Shown here: piece after piece, positions 1 to 6,917 of the stretch
How the letters are laid out: every line of letters starts with the position of its first letter
Numbering within the stretch: position 1 is the first letter of the stretch
DNA from: an uncultured Acetatifactor sp.
Lineage (GTDB): Bacteria; Bacillota; Clostridia; Lachnospirales; Lachnospiraceae
Reading direction: 5' to 3'
NCBI GenBank assembly: GCA_934394665.1
Contig: CAKRRS010000068.1
Location: forward strand, 1 to 15,286
DNA: 15,286 nt
Notes under the pieces: model-generated
Told to the model about the DNA's origin: nothing
The model's database searches: none
What the model saw: the letters and a program-made list of their open reading frames with translations, nothing else
Translations under genes and position numbers: made by a program

Positions 1-67
1 ACAGCTGCCGGAAGGCATTCTGTTCGTTCCGGGAGTTCGTCCGGTTAGCCAATGATCATTGACTAAC
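1..67 (-). repeat. Partial copy A of dispersed GTTAGTGAA-bounded intergenic repeat
   Basis: This stretch downstream of prs is related to the complete copy at 8048-8157, in the opposite orientation. Positions 14-33 match the reverse complement of 8121-8140 at 19 of 20 bases. The segment ends with TTGACTAAC (59-67), which differs by one base from the terminal TTCACTAAC of the complete copy. The middle of the element is missing, and the other end is either cut by the window edge or too diverged to see. A perfect 10-bp palindrome AATGATCATT lies at 51-60. No gene was seen here. The relationship is read directly from the sequence; that it is a mobile or RNA element is inference. Confidence 0.6.
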
Positions 68-76
68 TTTCAAGTT

Positions 77-118
77 AATATAAGAAGGGTGAGCTTTACA
101 GCTCACCCTTCTTATATT
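77..118 (-). terminator. Bidirectional hairpin terminator at the 3' end of prs
   Basis: A perfect 19-bp inverted repeat (77-95 with 100-118) has a 4-nt loop, TTAC, at 96-99. The GC-rich core is GGGTGAGCT/AGCTCACCC, flanked by T-rich sequence on both strands. On the minus strand it is followed by TTCTTATATT, so it should end the dnaD-dnaI-prs transcript. The prs stop codon (96-98) sits in the loop, so one arm of the stem is also the last codons of prs. Confidence 0.8.
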
Positions 119-1280
119 TTGCAACGATATTCTGGATTCTCTCATTAGGATTCAACAGATCACTGATGGAAGAATCATGATTCAGTGTGTCGATGATGTA
201 AGCGATATACTTACTCATATCACAGTTGATGTACCATTCTCTCTGGAGCAGCTCCGGTGTCTGGTAGATCAGGTTAGTGGTCAGGACTTTATCAATGATA
301 CCGTTCTCGTAAGCCTTATCGAACTTGTCCAAACCATTGGTGAAGAGACCGAAAGTGGAGAAGACGAAAATCTTATTTGCCTTGCGTTCTTTCAGGGCAG
401 CGGCAACTTCCAACATGCTTTCACCGGAAGAGATCATGTCGTCGATAATGATCATATCCTTGCCTTCTACACTAGTACCGAGGAATTCGTGAGCCACAAT
501 AGGGTTTCTGCCGTTGACGATCCTGGTGTAATCTCTTCTCTTATAGAACATACCCATATCCAGACCGAGCACATTGGCAACATAAATTGCACGCCCCATA
601 CCGCCTTCATCCGGACTGATGACCATCATATGATTGGAGTCTAACTGCAGATCCCTGACATTGCGAAGCAGCCCCTTGATAAACTGATAGGCGGGCTGAA
701 TGGTTTCGAAACCGTGCAGCGGAATTGCATTCTGTACTCTGGGATCGTGCGCATCGAAAGTGATGATATTGTCTACCCCCATGCTTACCAGCTCCTGCAG
801 AGCAAGTGCACAGTCCAGAGATTCACGGGAAGTTCTCTTGTGCTGGCGGCTTTCATACAGGAAGGGCATGATCACGGTGATCCGACGGGCTTTACCGCCG
901 ACAGCTGCGATGATACGCTTCAGATCCTGATAATGGTCATCGGGAGACATATGGTTTTCATTACCGCAGAGGGAATAGGTCATGGAGTAATTCAGCACAT
1001 CTACCAAAAGATAGAGATCTGTACCGCGGACAGATTCCAGAATCTGACCTTTTGCTTCACCGGAACCGAAACGTGGTACTTTAGCATCCAGGAGATAGGA
1101 GCCTCTCTGATATCCGGCAAAAGCCAGAGATTCTTTGTGCTCGCTTTCTCTTTCTGCTCTCCATTTTACAAGATACTGGTCAACCTTTTCCCCTAAAGGC
1201 TTGCATCCGGGCAGGGAAATAATGCCCAGAGAGCCTACGGGGATGGTCTCCAGATTTCTTTTTTCTTCACGATTCGCCAT
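96..1280 (-). CDS. prs: Ribose-phosphate pyrophosphokinase (PRPP synthetase), long clostridial form
   Basis: This cytoplasmic enzyme makes 5-phosphoribosyl 1-pyrophosphate from ribose 5-phosphate and ATP, for purine, pyrimidine, NAD, histidine and tryptophan synthesis. Family signatures are visible: a substrate segment PFLYESRQHKRTSRE matching the usual YARQDRK-SRE region, TFDAHDPRVQNAIP matching the DLHAGQIQGFF region, ISPDEGGMGRA, and the PRPP-binding loop IIIDDMISSGES near residues 270-285. At 394 aa it is longer than the usual roughly 315 aa, mainly through an N-terminal extension and insertions, and the loop reads SSGES where typical enzymes have DTAGT or DTGGT. I chose ATG at 1280 because GTGAGG just upstream is a Shine-Dalgarno site at 9-nt spacing; a GTG at 1295 is part of that site. 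It is the last gene of the dnaD-dnaI-prs operon, 48 nt after the helicase loader. Confidence 0.9.
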   Translation of the reverse strand: MANREEKRNLETIPVGSLGIISLPGCKPLGEKVDQYLVKWRAERESEHKESLAFAGYQRGSYLLDAKVPRFGSGEAKGQILESVRGTDLYLLVDVLNYSMTYSLCGNENHMSPDDHYQDLKRIIAAVGGKARRITVIMPFLYESRQHKRTSRESLDCALALQELVSMGVDNIITFDAHDPRVQNAIPLHGFETIQPAYQFIKGLLRNVRDLQLDSNHMMVISPDEGGMGRAIYVANVLGLDMGMFYKRRDYTRIVNGRNPIVAHEFLGTSVEGKDMIIIDDMISSGESMLEVAAALKERKANKIFVFSTFGLFTNGLDKFDKAYENGIIDKVLTTNLIYQTPELLQREWYINCDMSKYIAYIIDTLNHDSSISDLLNPNERIQNIVAKYKKGEL

Positions 1281-1328
1281 TGGGGTAATCCTCACTTTCT
1301 GATTCTGTGTAATACTTTGTTAGGAAAC

Positions 1329-2327
1329 TTACTTTGAATTGTCAGCTGTATTCATCGTGCGCTTTTTGCACATACGGATATCCGGTCCGGTCAGTTTACA
1401 CAGGTCATAATAACTTGTGATACGGGAAAATACACGGTCGGAATATCGGTCACGCAGCTCTTCCAAATTTAAGTTTGTAGAGATAATGGTGGATTTTTTT
1501 CTCAGATCTCTTTCGTTGAGACAGGAAAACAGTTGAGAAGCTACAAAAGTATTCGTCAACTCCGTGCCCAGATCATCAATGATCAGAAGATCACAGTTAT
1601 AGATATCTTCGTAAAATCCGGATAAAGTTTCTTTTGACTTAACATCAAAAGAATAACGTGCAAGTGTGTCAAATAATCCGGATGCACTGAAATAAATAAC
1701 AGAATAACCGCTTTGCAGTAATTCACTGGCAATGCATCCCGATAAAAAGCTTTTGCCAGTACCTACTGTACCATAAAAGAAAAGATTGTGGTAGTCTTGT
1801 TTGAAGTTTTGTACAAAATTGTGACAAAGGTTCACACATTTTTCAAAACGAAGCAAATCTTCTCCTTGATAGTATTCGTAAGAAAGATTAGAAAAATTCT
1901 CAGAAGTGATCATTTCACGAATATGAGACTGTTCGTAAAGAATATCAAGCTCCTGCTGACGGAAACAGTGACATTTCTTACGAAGCCCGTTTTCTCCTTC
2001 GGTATATCCGGTATCCTTACAATCAGGACAACTGTAAATAGGCTCCAGGTAATTGGCAGGATATCCGGCAGACAGCAGTAATTCCTTTTTCTTTGCAGAG
2101 ATTTCTTTGAGGGAAGAGCGCAGTCTGTGCAGTGCATTCTCATCACCACTTAACAAAAGCTTTGCCTGGGCTACGGAAAACTCTCCGACAGACGCATCCA
2201 GCTTTTCATATTCGGGAAGCTTTTTATAGACTTCCTGACGACGCAGCTCGGACAGATGGCGATTGCGATCCCTTGTCTGCTCGTAGCCTTTCATAATAGA
2301 GTTGTATTGTGCATTTGTCAGTGCCAC
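1329..2327 (-). CDS. dnaI: DnaC/DnaI-like replicative helicase loader (AAA+ ATPase)
   Basis: This is probably the AAA+ ATPase that loads the replicative helicase onto DNA during initiation and restart. The 332-aa protein has an N-terminal helical part, a four-cysteine zinc-binding motif (CPDC, then CHC about 18 residues later, around residues 98-120) as in Bacillus DnaI, a Walker A GTVGTGKS (about 186-193), a Walker B LLIIDDLGTE (about 246-255), a sensor segment STIISTNL, and a conserved arginine in DRVFSRI. The start is GTG at 2327, supported by AAAGGGGAG about 6 nt upstream. It lies 29 nt after dnaD on the same strand, the usual Firmicute pairing of DnaD with the loader. The name could equally be given as dnaC; assignment to the loader family is firm, the exact symbol less so. 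Confidence 0.9.
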   Translation of the reverse strand: MALTNAQYNSIMKGYEQTRDRNRHLSELRRQEVYKKLPEYEKLDASVGEFSVAQAKLLLSGDENALHRLRSSLKEISAKKKELLLSAGYPANYLEPIYSCPDCKDTGYTEGENGLRKKCHCFRQQELDILYEQSHIREMITSENFSNLSYEYYQGEDLLRFEKCVNLCHNFVQNFKQDYHNLFFYGTVGTGKSFLSGCIASELLQSGYSVIYFSASGLFDTLARYSFDVKSKETLSGFYEDIYNCDLLIIDDLGTELTNTFVASQLFSCLNERDLRKKSTIISTNLNLEELRDRYSDRVFSRITSYYDLCKLTGPDIRMCKKRTMNTADNSK

Positions 2328-2356
2328 GGTTTACTCCCCTTTGCTTACTTTGATTA

Positions 2357-3478
2357 CTAATTACTCAGAATTTCTTTTTCCAGAGCGGCAAAATCATAGC
2401 TGTTCTGTGTAAACTGCGTAAATCTGTTGGAGGATCCGCCGGAAGCAGAAGCAGGTTTTGCAGTCTTTTTCTTACGGAAGGATTCGTCCGCCTGCTGAAG
2501 GTCTGCCCTGGAGCGTACGCCGGCTTCACGCCAGCTGTTCAGAATCCCTTCGGCATATTCGAAGCGATGCTTGTCTGTGGCAAGGGAACTGCGCTCGCAG
2601 GCTTCCAATATCATATCTGTGCTGAAACCGTATTCCCTGATCCAACGGTTGATAAATTCCAATTCTTTTGCGGTGGGAGCGGTAGAGCGTCCCAGGCTGT
2701 TCATGATCGTATAGACATTTTTGTCGTATTTTGTGGAGAACTTCTGTGCCTGCTTGGGGGTGGAAATACCTTCTTCTGCCCAGTTAATTGCTACTTTTTC
2801 TATGTATTTGAAGTCCTTTTTGCCGCGCTCCACACAGTATTGCAGAAGATAATCAATCAGATCTTCCGAAAAATGCAAAACATCGGTAAAGAAGAGAATT
2901 GCCTTAATCTCAGAAGGGGTCAGCGGTTTACCGATATAGGCTTCAGCAATAAACAGAAGCTGTGAAGTCTCTTCACGTTCTTTGAATTCACGCAGCTGAT
3001 CCAGAGAATAAGAAGGTTTGGTATAGGTATGGGGCTCCGGGGACTGCACTGCCTGTGTCTGCATTGCCATAGGAGTAACAGAGGATGCCACGTTTGCGGA
3101 AACAGACTGGAGCGTTACGCCGGAAGCCTGTACAGGACCGGAAGTTAAGACAACACCTCTCTGGGGCACAGGAGCGGCCTGTGCGCTCAGATCACGGAGA
3201 TGAATCCCTACCAGCGTTTTGTTGTCATCGAAATCTAAGTCCAGAATCTGCTGCTTTTCCCAATATTTTAAGGCGCGGATAACGTCCTTTTCCGTATGAT
3301 TAAACTTGTCCGCAATTCCGGACACACTGACAGCCTGGTCAGCATTCAGCATACGCAGCAGATAAAAATAGACCTTCAGCTGTGCGTCGTTGGCATCTTT
3401 CATATATTCATCTATAAACAGATTGGATACTACCGTAGCATCTGCATAATTATCTTTATAAAGCGCTATACGTGCCAT
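2357..3478 (-). CDS. dnaD: DnaD-domain primosomal protein
   Basis: This looks like a DnaD/DnaB-type DNA-remodelling protein that helps recruit the helicase loader at replication origins. Residues 1 to about 95 resemble the DnaD winged-helix N-terminal domain (NDAQLKVYFYLLRML, then SGIADKFNHTEKDVIRAL). A linker rich in Ala, Val, Pro and Gln (about 100-160) follows. Two C-terminal DnaD-like helical repeats come next: YIGKPLTPSEIKAILFFTD to YIEKVAINWAEEGI, and FINRWIREYGFSTDMILEAC to AEGILNSWREAGV. The basic tail contains RKKKTAK. ATG at 3478 is preferred over ATG at 3487, because the AGAAGG site lies 9 nt before 3478 but only 2 nt before 3487. It is the first gene of the operon and has a promoter at 3529-3557. 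Confidence 0.88.
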   Translation of the reverse strand: MARIALYKDNYADATVVSNLFIDEYMKDANDAQLKVYFYLLRMLNADQAVSVSGIADKFNHTEKDVIRALKYWEKQQILDLDFDDNKTLVGIHLRDLSAQAAPVPQRGVVLTSGPVQASGVTLQSVSANVASSVTPMAMQTQAVQSPEPHTYTKPSYSLDQLREFKEREETSQLLFIAEAYIGKPLTPSEIKAILFFTDVLHFSEDLIDYLLQYCVERGKKDFKYIEKVAINWAEEGISTPKQAQKFSTKYDKNVYTIMNSLGRSTAPTAKELEFINRWIREYGFSTDMILEACERSSLATDKHRFEYAEGILNSWREAGVRSRADLQQADESFRKKKTAKPASASGGSSNRFTQFTQNSYDFAALEKEILSN

Positions 3479-3528
3479 AACACACATTACCTTCTTTCAC
3501 AAATCATTCCAATTCCAAAGTAAGACCA

Positions 3529-3557
3529 AGTATAGCATAAGACCCGTGAAATGAAAA
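3529..3557 (-). promoter_or_regulatory. Probable promoter of dnaD-dnaI-prs
   Basis: On the minus strand, TTTTCA (3552-3557) is followed after 17 nt by TATACT (3529-3534). The -10 box is preceded by TGC, giving an extended -10 (TGCTATACT), which makes up for the weak -35. Transcription would begin near 3522, leaving a leader of about 44 nt before dnaD. The DnaA-box cluster starts about 60 bp upstream of the -35. Confidence 0.6.
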
Positions 3558-3614
3558 TAGTCAAATTGCCGGAAAACCTTGTAAACACTGGATTTTTGGG
3601 AGATCGTATAAAAA

Positions 3615-3784
3615 TGTGGAAACGGTGGATATTGTGGATATTAAAAAACGATGTTTCGGAAAAAGCCGATAGATAGGCAGATAATCGTCAAAATATGACA
3701 CAAAATTATCCACAGCCGAATAAGAAAATATCCACAGGAAAACGGGGAGAAATCCCCAGACTTTTCTGTGGATATTGTGGATAA
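3615..3784. promoter_or_regulatory. DnaA-box cluster (seven 9-mers)
   Basis: Compared with the consensus TTATCCACA, there are two perfect boxes: 3706-3714 (plus) and 3776-3784 (minus). Three have one mismatch (ATATCCACA): 3633-3641 (minus), 3728-3736 (plus) and 3767-3775 (minus). Two have two mismatches: 3615-3623 and 3624-3632 (minus). The first three minus-strand boxes abut without gaps, as do the last two, so the cluster holds tandem arrays with a 9-bp period. It fills the space between dnaD and murC. There is no dnaA or dnaN in the window, so an origin is not indicated; a DnaA-binding regulatory or titration site is the likelier reading (inference). Confidence 0.75.
3727..3776 (-). terminator. 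Probable murC terminator, built from DnaA-box arms
   Basis: An outer perfect 11-bp inverted repeat (3727-3737 with 3766-3776) encloses AAAA/TTTT pairing and an inner GGGGA-TTTC-TCCCC hairpin (3744-3757, minus-strand reading). On the minus strand the inner hairpin is followed by GTTTTCC and the whole structure by TTTTCTTATT, so it can end the murC transcript just after its stop codon. The outer arms are the DnaA-like boxes at 3728-3736 and 3767-3775. Confidence 0.6.
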
Positions 3785-5182
3785 CTATTTTCCGAGCAGG
3801 TTTTCACCGATTTTTACGACATCTCCGGCACCCATAGTTATCAACAGGTCTCCGGTTATGCAATTTTCTAATAAAAAGTTTTCAATCTCATCAAAAGAAG
3901 GAAAATAGTAGCATTCATGACCTAATGCCCTGATCTCTGCCTGTAAGGTCTCGGAACTGATGCCTAAGGTATCGGTCTCACGCGCGGCATAGATATCTGC
4001 GAGTACGACTTTATCGGCAAGACTTAAGGCTTTGGCGAAATCTTTCATAAAGGCTTTGGTTCTGGTGTAGGTATGAGGCTGGAAGACACACCAGAGAGTC
4101 TTGTGCGGATAATTGGCCGCGGCATGCAGTGTGGCTGCAATTTCAGTGGGATGATGTGCATAATCATCGATAATCGTGACACCGCCGATCGTTCCCTTAT
4201 ATTCGAATCTGCGGTCGGTACCGGTAAAAGCGTGCAGGGCGGCAGCACTAATCGCACGATCAATCTGTAAAAGATCAGCCAGAGCGATAGAAGCTACAGC
4301 ATTGCATACGTTATGCTCTCCGGGCACCTGCAAACTGAAATTACCGGAGACTTTTCCATGACAATGCAAGGTAAACGCAGGATGCCCCAATTCATCATAT
4401 GTGATATCGGAAGGATAATAATCCGCAGCAGAACCATCGCTGTTGACAGCATTTTTATGAAAAGTGATCACACGGCAATCCAGATCCCCGGTGATCTCCT
4501 GTAGTCTGTCAATTGCACCGTTGATGATCAGACAGCCGTCTGCAGGCAGGAGTTTTGCAAATTTATGGAAAGAATTCCGGATGTCTTCCAGATCCTTGAA
4601 AAAGTCCAGATGATCTTCCTCGATATTCAAAATCATACCGATCTTAGGATAAAAACTTAAAAAGCTGTTCGTGTATTCGCATGCCTCGGTAACGAACAGA
4701 TCGGTACTGCCGACACGGATATTGCCGCCGATACTTTTCAGCATGCCGCCGATGGAAAGCGTCGGATCGGTACCGGCATGCAGCAGAATCTCACTTACCA
4801 TAGAGGTGGTGGTCGTCTTGCCGTGCGTGCCGCTGATAGCGATAGGAGTCTTATAATTCTGCATGATCTCGCCGAGGAGCTGGGCTCTGGTCAGATGCGG
4901 AATTTTCTTTTCCATAGTGGCAATATATTCCGGATTATCTTTGTGGATGGCGCTGGTAAATACAACACAGTCGATATCATCTGTAATATTCTCGGCACGT
5001 TGTCCATAAAATACATTGATCCCCTTGTTCTCCAGAGATTCGGTAAGGGGGCTTTTGGAACGGTCAGAGCCGGATACGCGGAAACCGGCATCTTTCAGAA
5101 TTTCGGCAAGACCGCTCATACTGATACCGCCGATACCTACAAAATAAATGGACGAGGGGTGATTAAAGTCTATCTGATACAT
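3785..5182 (-). CDS. murC: UDP-N-acetylmuramate--L-alanine ligase
   Basis: This cytoplasmic ATP-dependent ligase adds L-alanine to UDP-N-acetylmuramic acid, the first peptide-stem step of peptidoglycan synthesis. The 465-aa length fits the family. The N-terminal UDP-binding domain has FVGIGGISMSGLAEIL (about 14-29). The ATP loop is SGTHGKTTTTSM (about 115-126). The central domain has EACEYTNSFL and NIEEDHLDFF. The C-terminal domain has GTDRRFEYKG, DDYAHHPTEI (near 338) and FQPHTYTRTK, and the protein ends with GDLLITMGAGDV. The ATG at 5182 is preceded by AAGGAAG at 7-nt spacing. It is a single-gene unit with its own promoter and leader, divergent from glgC. Confidence 0.97.
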   Translation of the reverse strand: MYQIDFNHPSSIYFVGIGGISMSGLAEILKDAGFRVSGSDRSKSPLTESLENKGINVFYGQRAENITDDIDCVVFTSAIHKDNPEYIATMEKKIPHLTRAQLLGEIMQNYKTPIAISGTHGKTTTTSMVSEILLHAGTDPTLSIGGMLKSIGGNIRVGSTDLFVTEACEYTNSFLSFYPKIGMILNIEEDHLDFFKDLEDIRNSFHKFAKLLPADGCLIINGAIDRLQEITGDLDCRVITFHKNAVNSDGSAADYYPSDITYDELGHPAFTLHCHGKVSGNFSLQVPGEHNVCNAVASIALADLLQIDRAISAAALHAFTGTDRRFEYKGTIGGVTIIDDYAHHPTEIAATLHAAANYPHKTLWCVFQPHTYTRTKAFMKDFAKALSLADKVVLADIYAARETDTLGISSETLQAEIRALGHECYYFPSFDEIENFLLENCITGDLLITMGAGDVVKIGENLLGK

Positions 5183-5216
5183 GTTGACACTTCCTTAATA
5201 TAATGAGTTGCCTGAA

Positions 5217-5282
5217 ATAGGAGTCCGTATCGAGTCTTACGTGGACCGTTCCCTGAATCGGACTTCTCCGAGTGGATCCTAT
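5217..5282 (-). promoter_or_regulatory. Structured 5' leader of murC, unidentified
   Basis: Within the predicted murC leader, ATAGGA (5217-5222) pairs with TCCTAT (5277-5282), and GTCCG (5223-5227) pairs with CGGAC (5259-5263), leaving an internal region with further GGACC/GGAC complementarity. This suggests a folded RNA about 35 nt upstream of the murC start. I do not recognise it as a known riboswitch or T-box: the T-box sequence GGGTGGnACCGCG is absent. Confidence 0.35.
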
Positions 5283-5308
5283 ATCTTGTAATGGCATTAA
5301 TTACTTAC

Positions 5309-5337
5309 ATTATATACATAGGAACGAAAAAAAACAA
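5309..5337 (-). promoter_or_regulatory. Probable promoter of murC
   Basis: A perfect TATAAT on the minus strand (5309-5314) lies 17 nt after TTGTTT (5332-5337), which is a weak -35. Transcription would begin near 5302 and give a leader of about 120 nt containing the paired segments at 5217-5282. Confidence 0.5.
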
Positions 5338-5500
5338 TCCGTATACCGGAATTTAAAAAAATGTGTAAGTTTACAATTATTTGAAAATACGTTTCGCGGA
5401 AAACTGGTAGAAATTTACAAAAAGATCTTCAAAGTAGAAACAATTATGTAAAAAATAGATATAAAAATCGTAAAAAGACAAAAAATCCTAGTAATAAATA
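5338..5500. other. AT-rich spacer between divergent murC and glgC promoters
   Basis: This A-rich stretch holds no credible ORF. The only tidy symmetry is TGTAA-GT-TTACA at 5364-5375, a 5+2+5 inverted repeat 27 bp upstream of the murC -35 that could be a small operator. The A-runs around 5455-5487 could act as an UP-type element for glgC. Both are weak inferences. Confidence 0.35.
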
Positions 5501-5529
5501 TTCACTTTCAGGCATCCGTGTGATATAAT
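5501..5529 (+). promoter_or_regulatory. Promoter of glgC-glgD
   Basis: TTCACT (5501-5506) and TATAAT (5524-5529) are separated by 17 nt, and TGA directly precedes the -10, giving a full extended -10. Transcription would begin near 5536, with a leader of about 110 nt before glgC. Confidence 0.7.
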
Positions 5530-5541
5530 CAATTTATCACA
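5519..5541. promoter_or_regulatory. Inverted repeat over the glgC -10 (candidate operator)
   Basis: TGTGATA (5519-5525) and TATCACA (5535-5541) are perfect 7-bp inverted arms separated by 9 nt. They cover the -10 box and the predicted transcription start, the position expected of a repressor site. The regulator is unknown. The spacing does not match a standard CRP site (TGTGA-N6-TCACA). Confidence 0.45.
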
Positions 5542-5646
5542 TCCGAGAGGAAGAACATACGATTTTCCGAAACGGACAGATGCATCAGAAATAGCCGTAT
5601 AAGACTATTTATTACAACAGGTGGAAGGCTAGATAGAGGTGAGGAT

Positions 5647-6915
5647 ATGATTAAGAAAGAAATGATAGCCATGCTATTGGCTGGAGGACAGGGAAGCCGT
5701 CTTGGTGTTCTGACATCCAAGGTTGCCAAGCCTGCCGTTGCGTTTGGCGGTAAGTACCGCATTATCGATTTTCCGCTTTCTAATTGTATTAATTCGGGAG
5801 TAGATACGGTAGGCGTACTGACACAGTACCAGCCACTCAGATTGAATACCCATATCGGAATCGGTATTCCCTGGGATTTGGACCGCAATATCGGAGGCGT
5901 AACCGTACTGCCTCCCTATGAGAAGAGCACCAACAGTGAGTGGTACACAGGTACTGCGAATGCAATTTATCAGAATCTGGAGTACATGGAGAGTTATAAT
6001 CCCGAGTATGTGCTGATTCTTTCCGGAGATCATATTTATAAGATGGATTATGAGGTCATGCTGGACTTCCATAAGGCTAACAATGCGGAAGTCACCATTG
6101 CGGTCATGCCGGTTCCCATTGAGGAAGCAAGCCGTTTCGGTATCATGATCGCAGATGAGAACCATCGCATCACCGAGTTTGAGGAGAAACCGGAACATCC
6201 CAGAAGCAATCTTGCAAGCATGGGTATTTACATATTTAACTGGAAGACATTGAAGGAAGCACTGATTGCCATGGCAGACCAGCCGGCACTGGATTTCGGT
6301 AAACATGTCATTCCTTATTGCCATGAAAAGGGAGCGCCTTTGTATGCTTATGAATTCACGGGCTACTGGAAGGATGTAGGTACGTTGAGCTCCTATTGGG
6401 AAGCAAATATGGAATTGATCGATATTGTGCCTGAATTCAACCTGTATGAGGAATATTGGAAGATTTATACCAAGAGCGAGATCCAGCCGCCTGATTATAT
6501 CGCAGATAACAGTGTGGCAGAGAGAAGTATCATCGGTGAAGGCTCAGATGTATACGGAGAAGTGTACAATTCCGTAATCGGCTGCGGCGTTACGATCGGC
6601 AAGGGAACGGTGGTACGTGATTCCATTATCATGAATCAGACGCAGATCGGTGAGAACTGTGAGATCAATAAGGCAATCATTGCAGAAAATGTTGTGGTGG
6701 GCAATCAGGTAAAACTGGGTGTCGGTGAAGAGGTACAGAATGATACAGCGCCTCATATTTATAACCATGGACTGGTAACAATCGGTGAGAAGAGCGTGAT
6801 TCCTGACGGTATCAGTGTCGGCAAGAACTCAGTAATCTCCGGAGTGACAACTGCTGCAGATTATGCGGATTCCCAGCTCGCAAGCGGCAAAACATTAATT
6901 AAGGCAGGTGAATAG
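5647..6915 (+). CDS. glgC: Glucose-1-phosphate adenylyltransferase (ADP-glucose pyrophosphorylase), catalytic subunit
   Basis: This enzyme makes ADP-glucose from glucose 1-phosphate and ATP, the committed step of bacterial glycogen synthesis. The 422-aa protein begins with the nucleotide-binding [14 protein letters not shown] (residues 10-23), followed by [32 protein letters not shown], the catalytic [10 protein letters not shown] with Asp128, and the sugar-binding EFEEKP. The C-terminal third is a left-handed beta-helix with hexapeptide repeats ([33 protein letters not shown]). The ATG at 5647 follows GAGGTGAGG. It is the first gene of the glgC-glgD unit; the glgD ribosome site lies inside its last codons. 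All usual catalytic residues are present. Confidence 0.97.
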   Translation: MIKKEMIAMLLAGGQGSRLGVLTSKVAKPAVAFGGKYRIIDFPLSNCINSGVDTVGVLTQYQPLRLNTHIGIGIPWDLDRNIGGVTVLPPYEKSTNSEWYTGTANAIYQNLEYMESYNPEYVLILSGDHIYKMDYEVMLDFHKANNAEVTIAVMPVPIEEASRFGIMIADENHRITEFEEKPEHPRSNLASMGIYIFNWKTLKEALIAMADQPALDFGKHVIPYCHEKGAPLYAYEFTGYWKDVGTLSSYWEANMELIDIVPEFNLYEEYWKIYTKSEIQPPDYIADNSVAERSIIGEGSDVYGEVYNSVIGCGVTIGKGTVVRDSIIMNQTQIGENCEINKAIIAENVVVGNQVKLGVGEEVQNDTAPHIYNHGLVTIGEKSVIPDGISVGKNSVISGVTTAADYADSQLASGKTLIKAGE

Positions 6916-6917
6916 CA

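Noticed and set aside
3615..3784. The DnaA-box cluster as the chromosomal origin
   Set aside because: No dnaA, dnaN, rpmH or other origin neighbours are present, and murC abuts the cluster. A secondary DnaA-binding site is more likely.
5674..6324. A 216-aa minus-strand frame within glgC
   Set aside because: GlgC motifs fill the plus strand here, and the antisense protein is low in recognisable structure.
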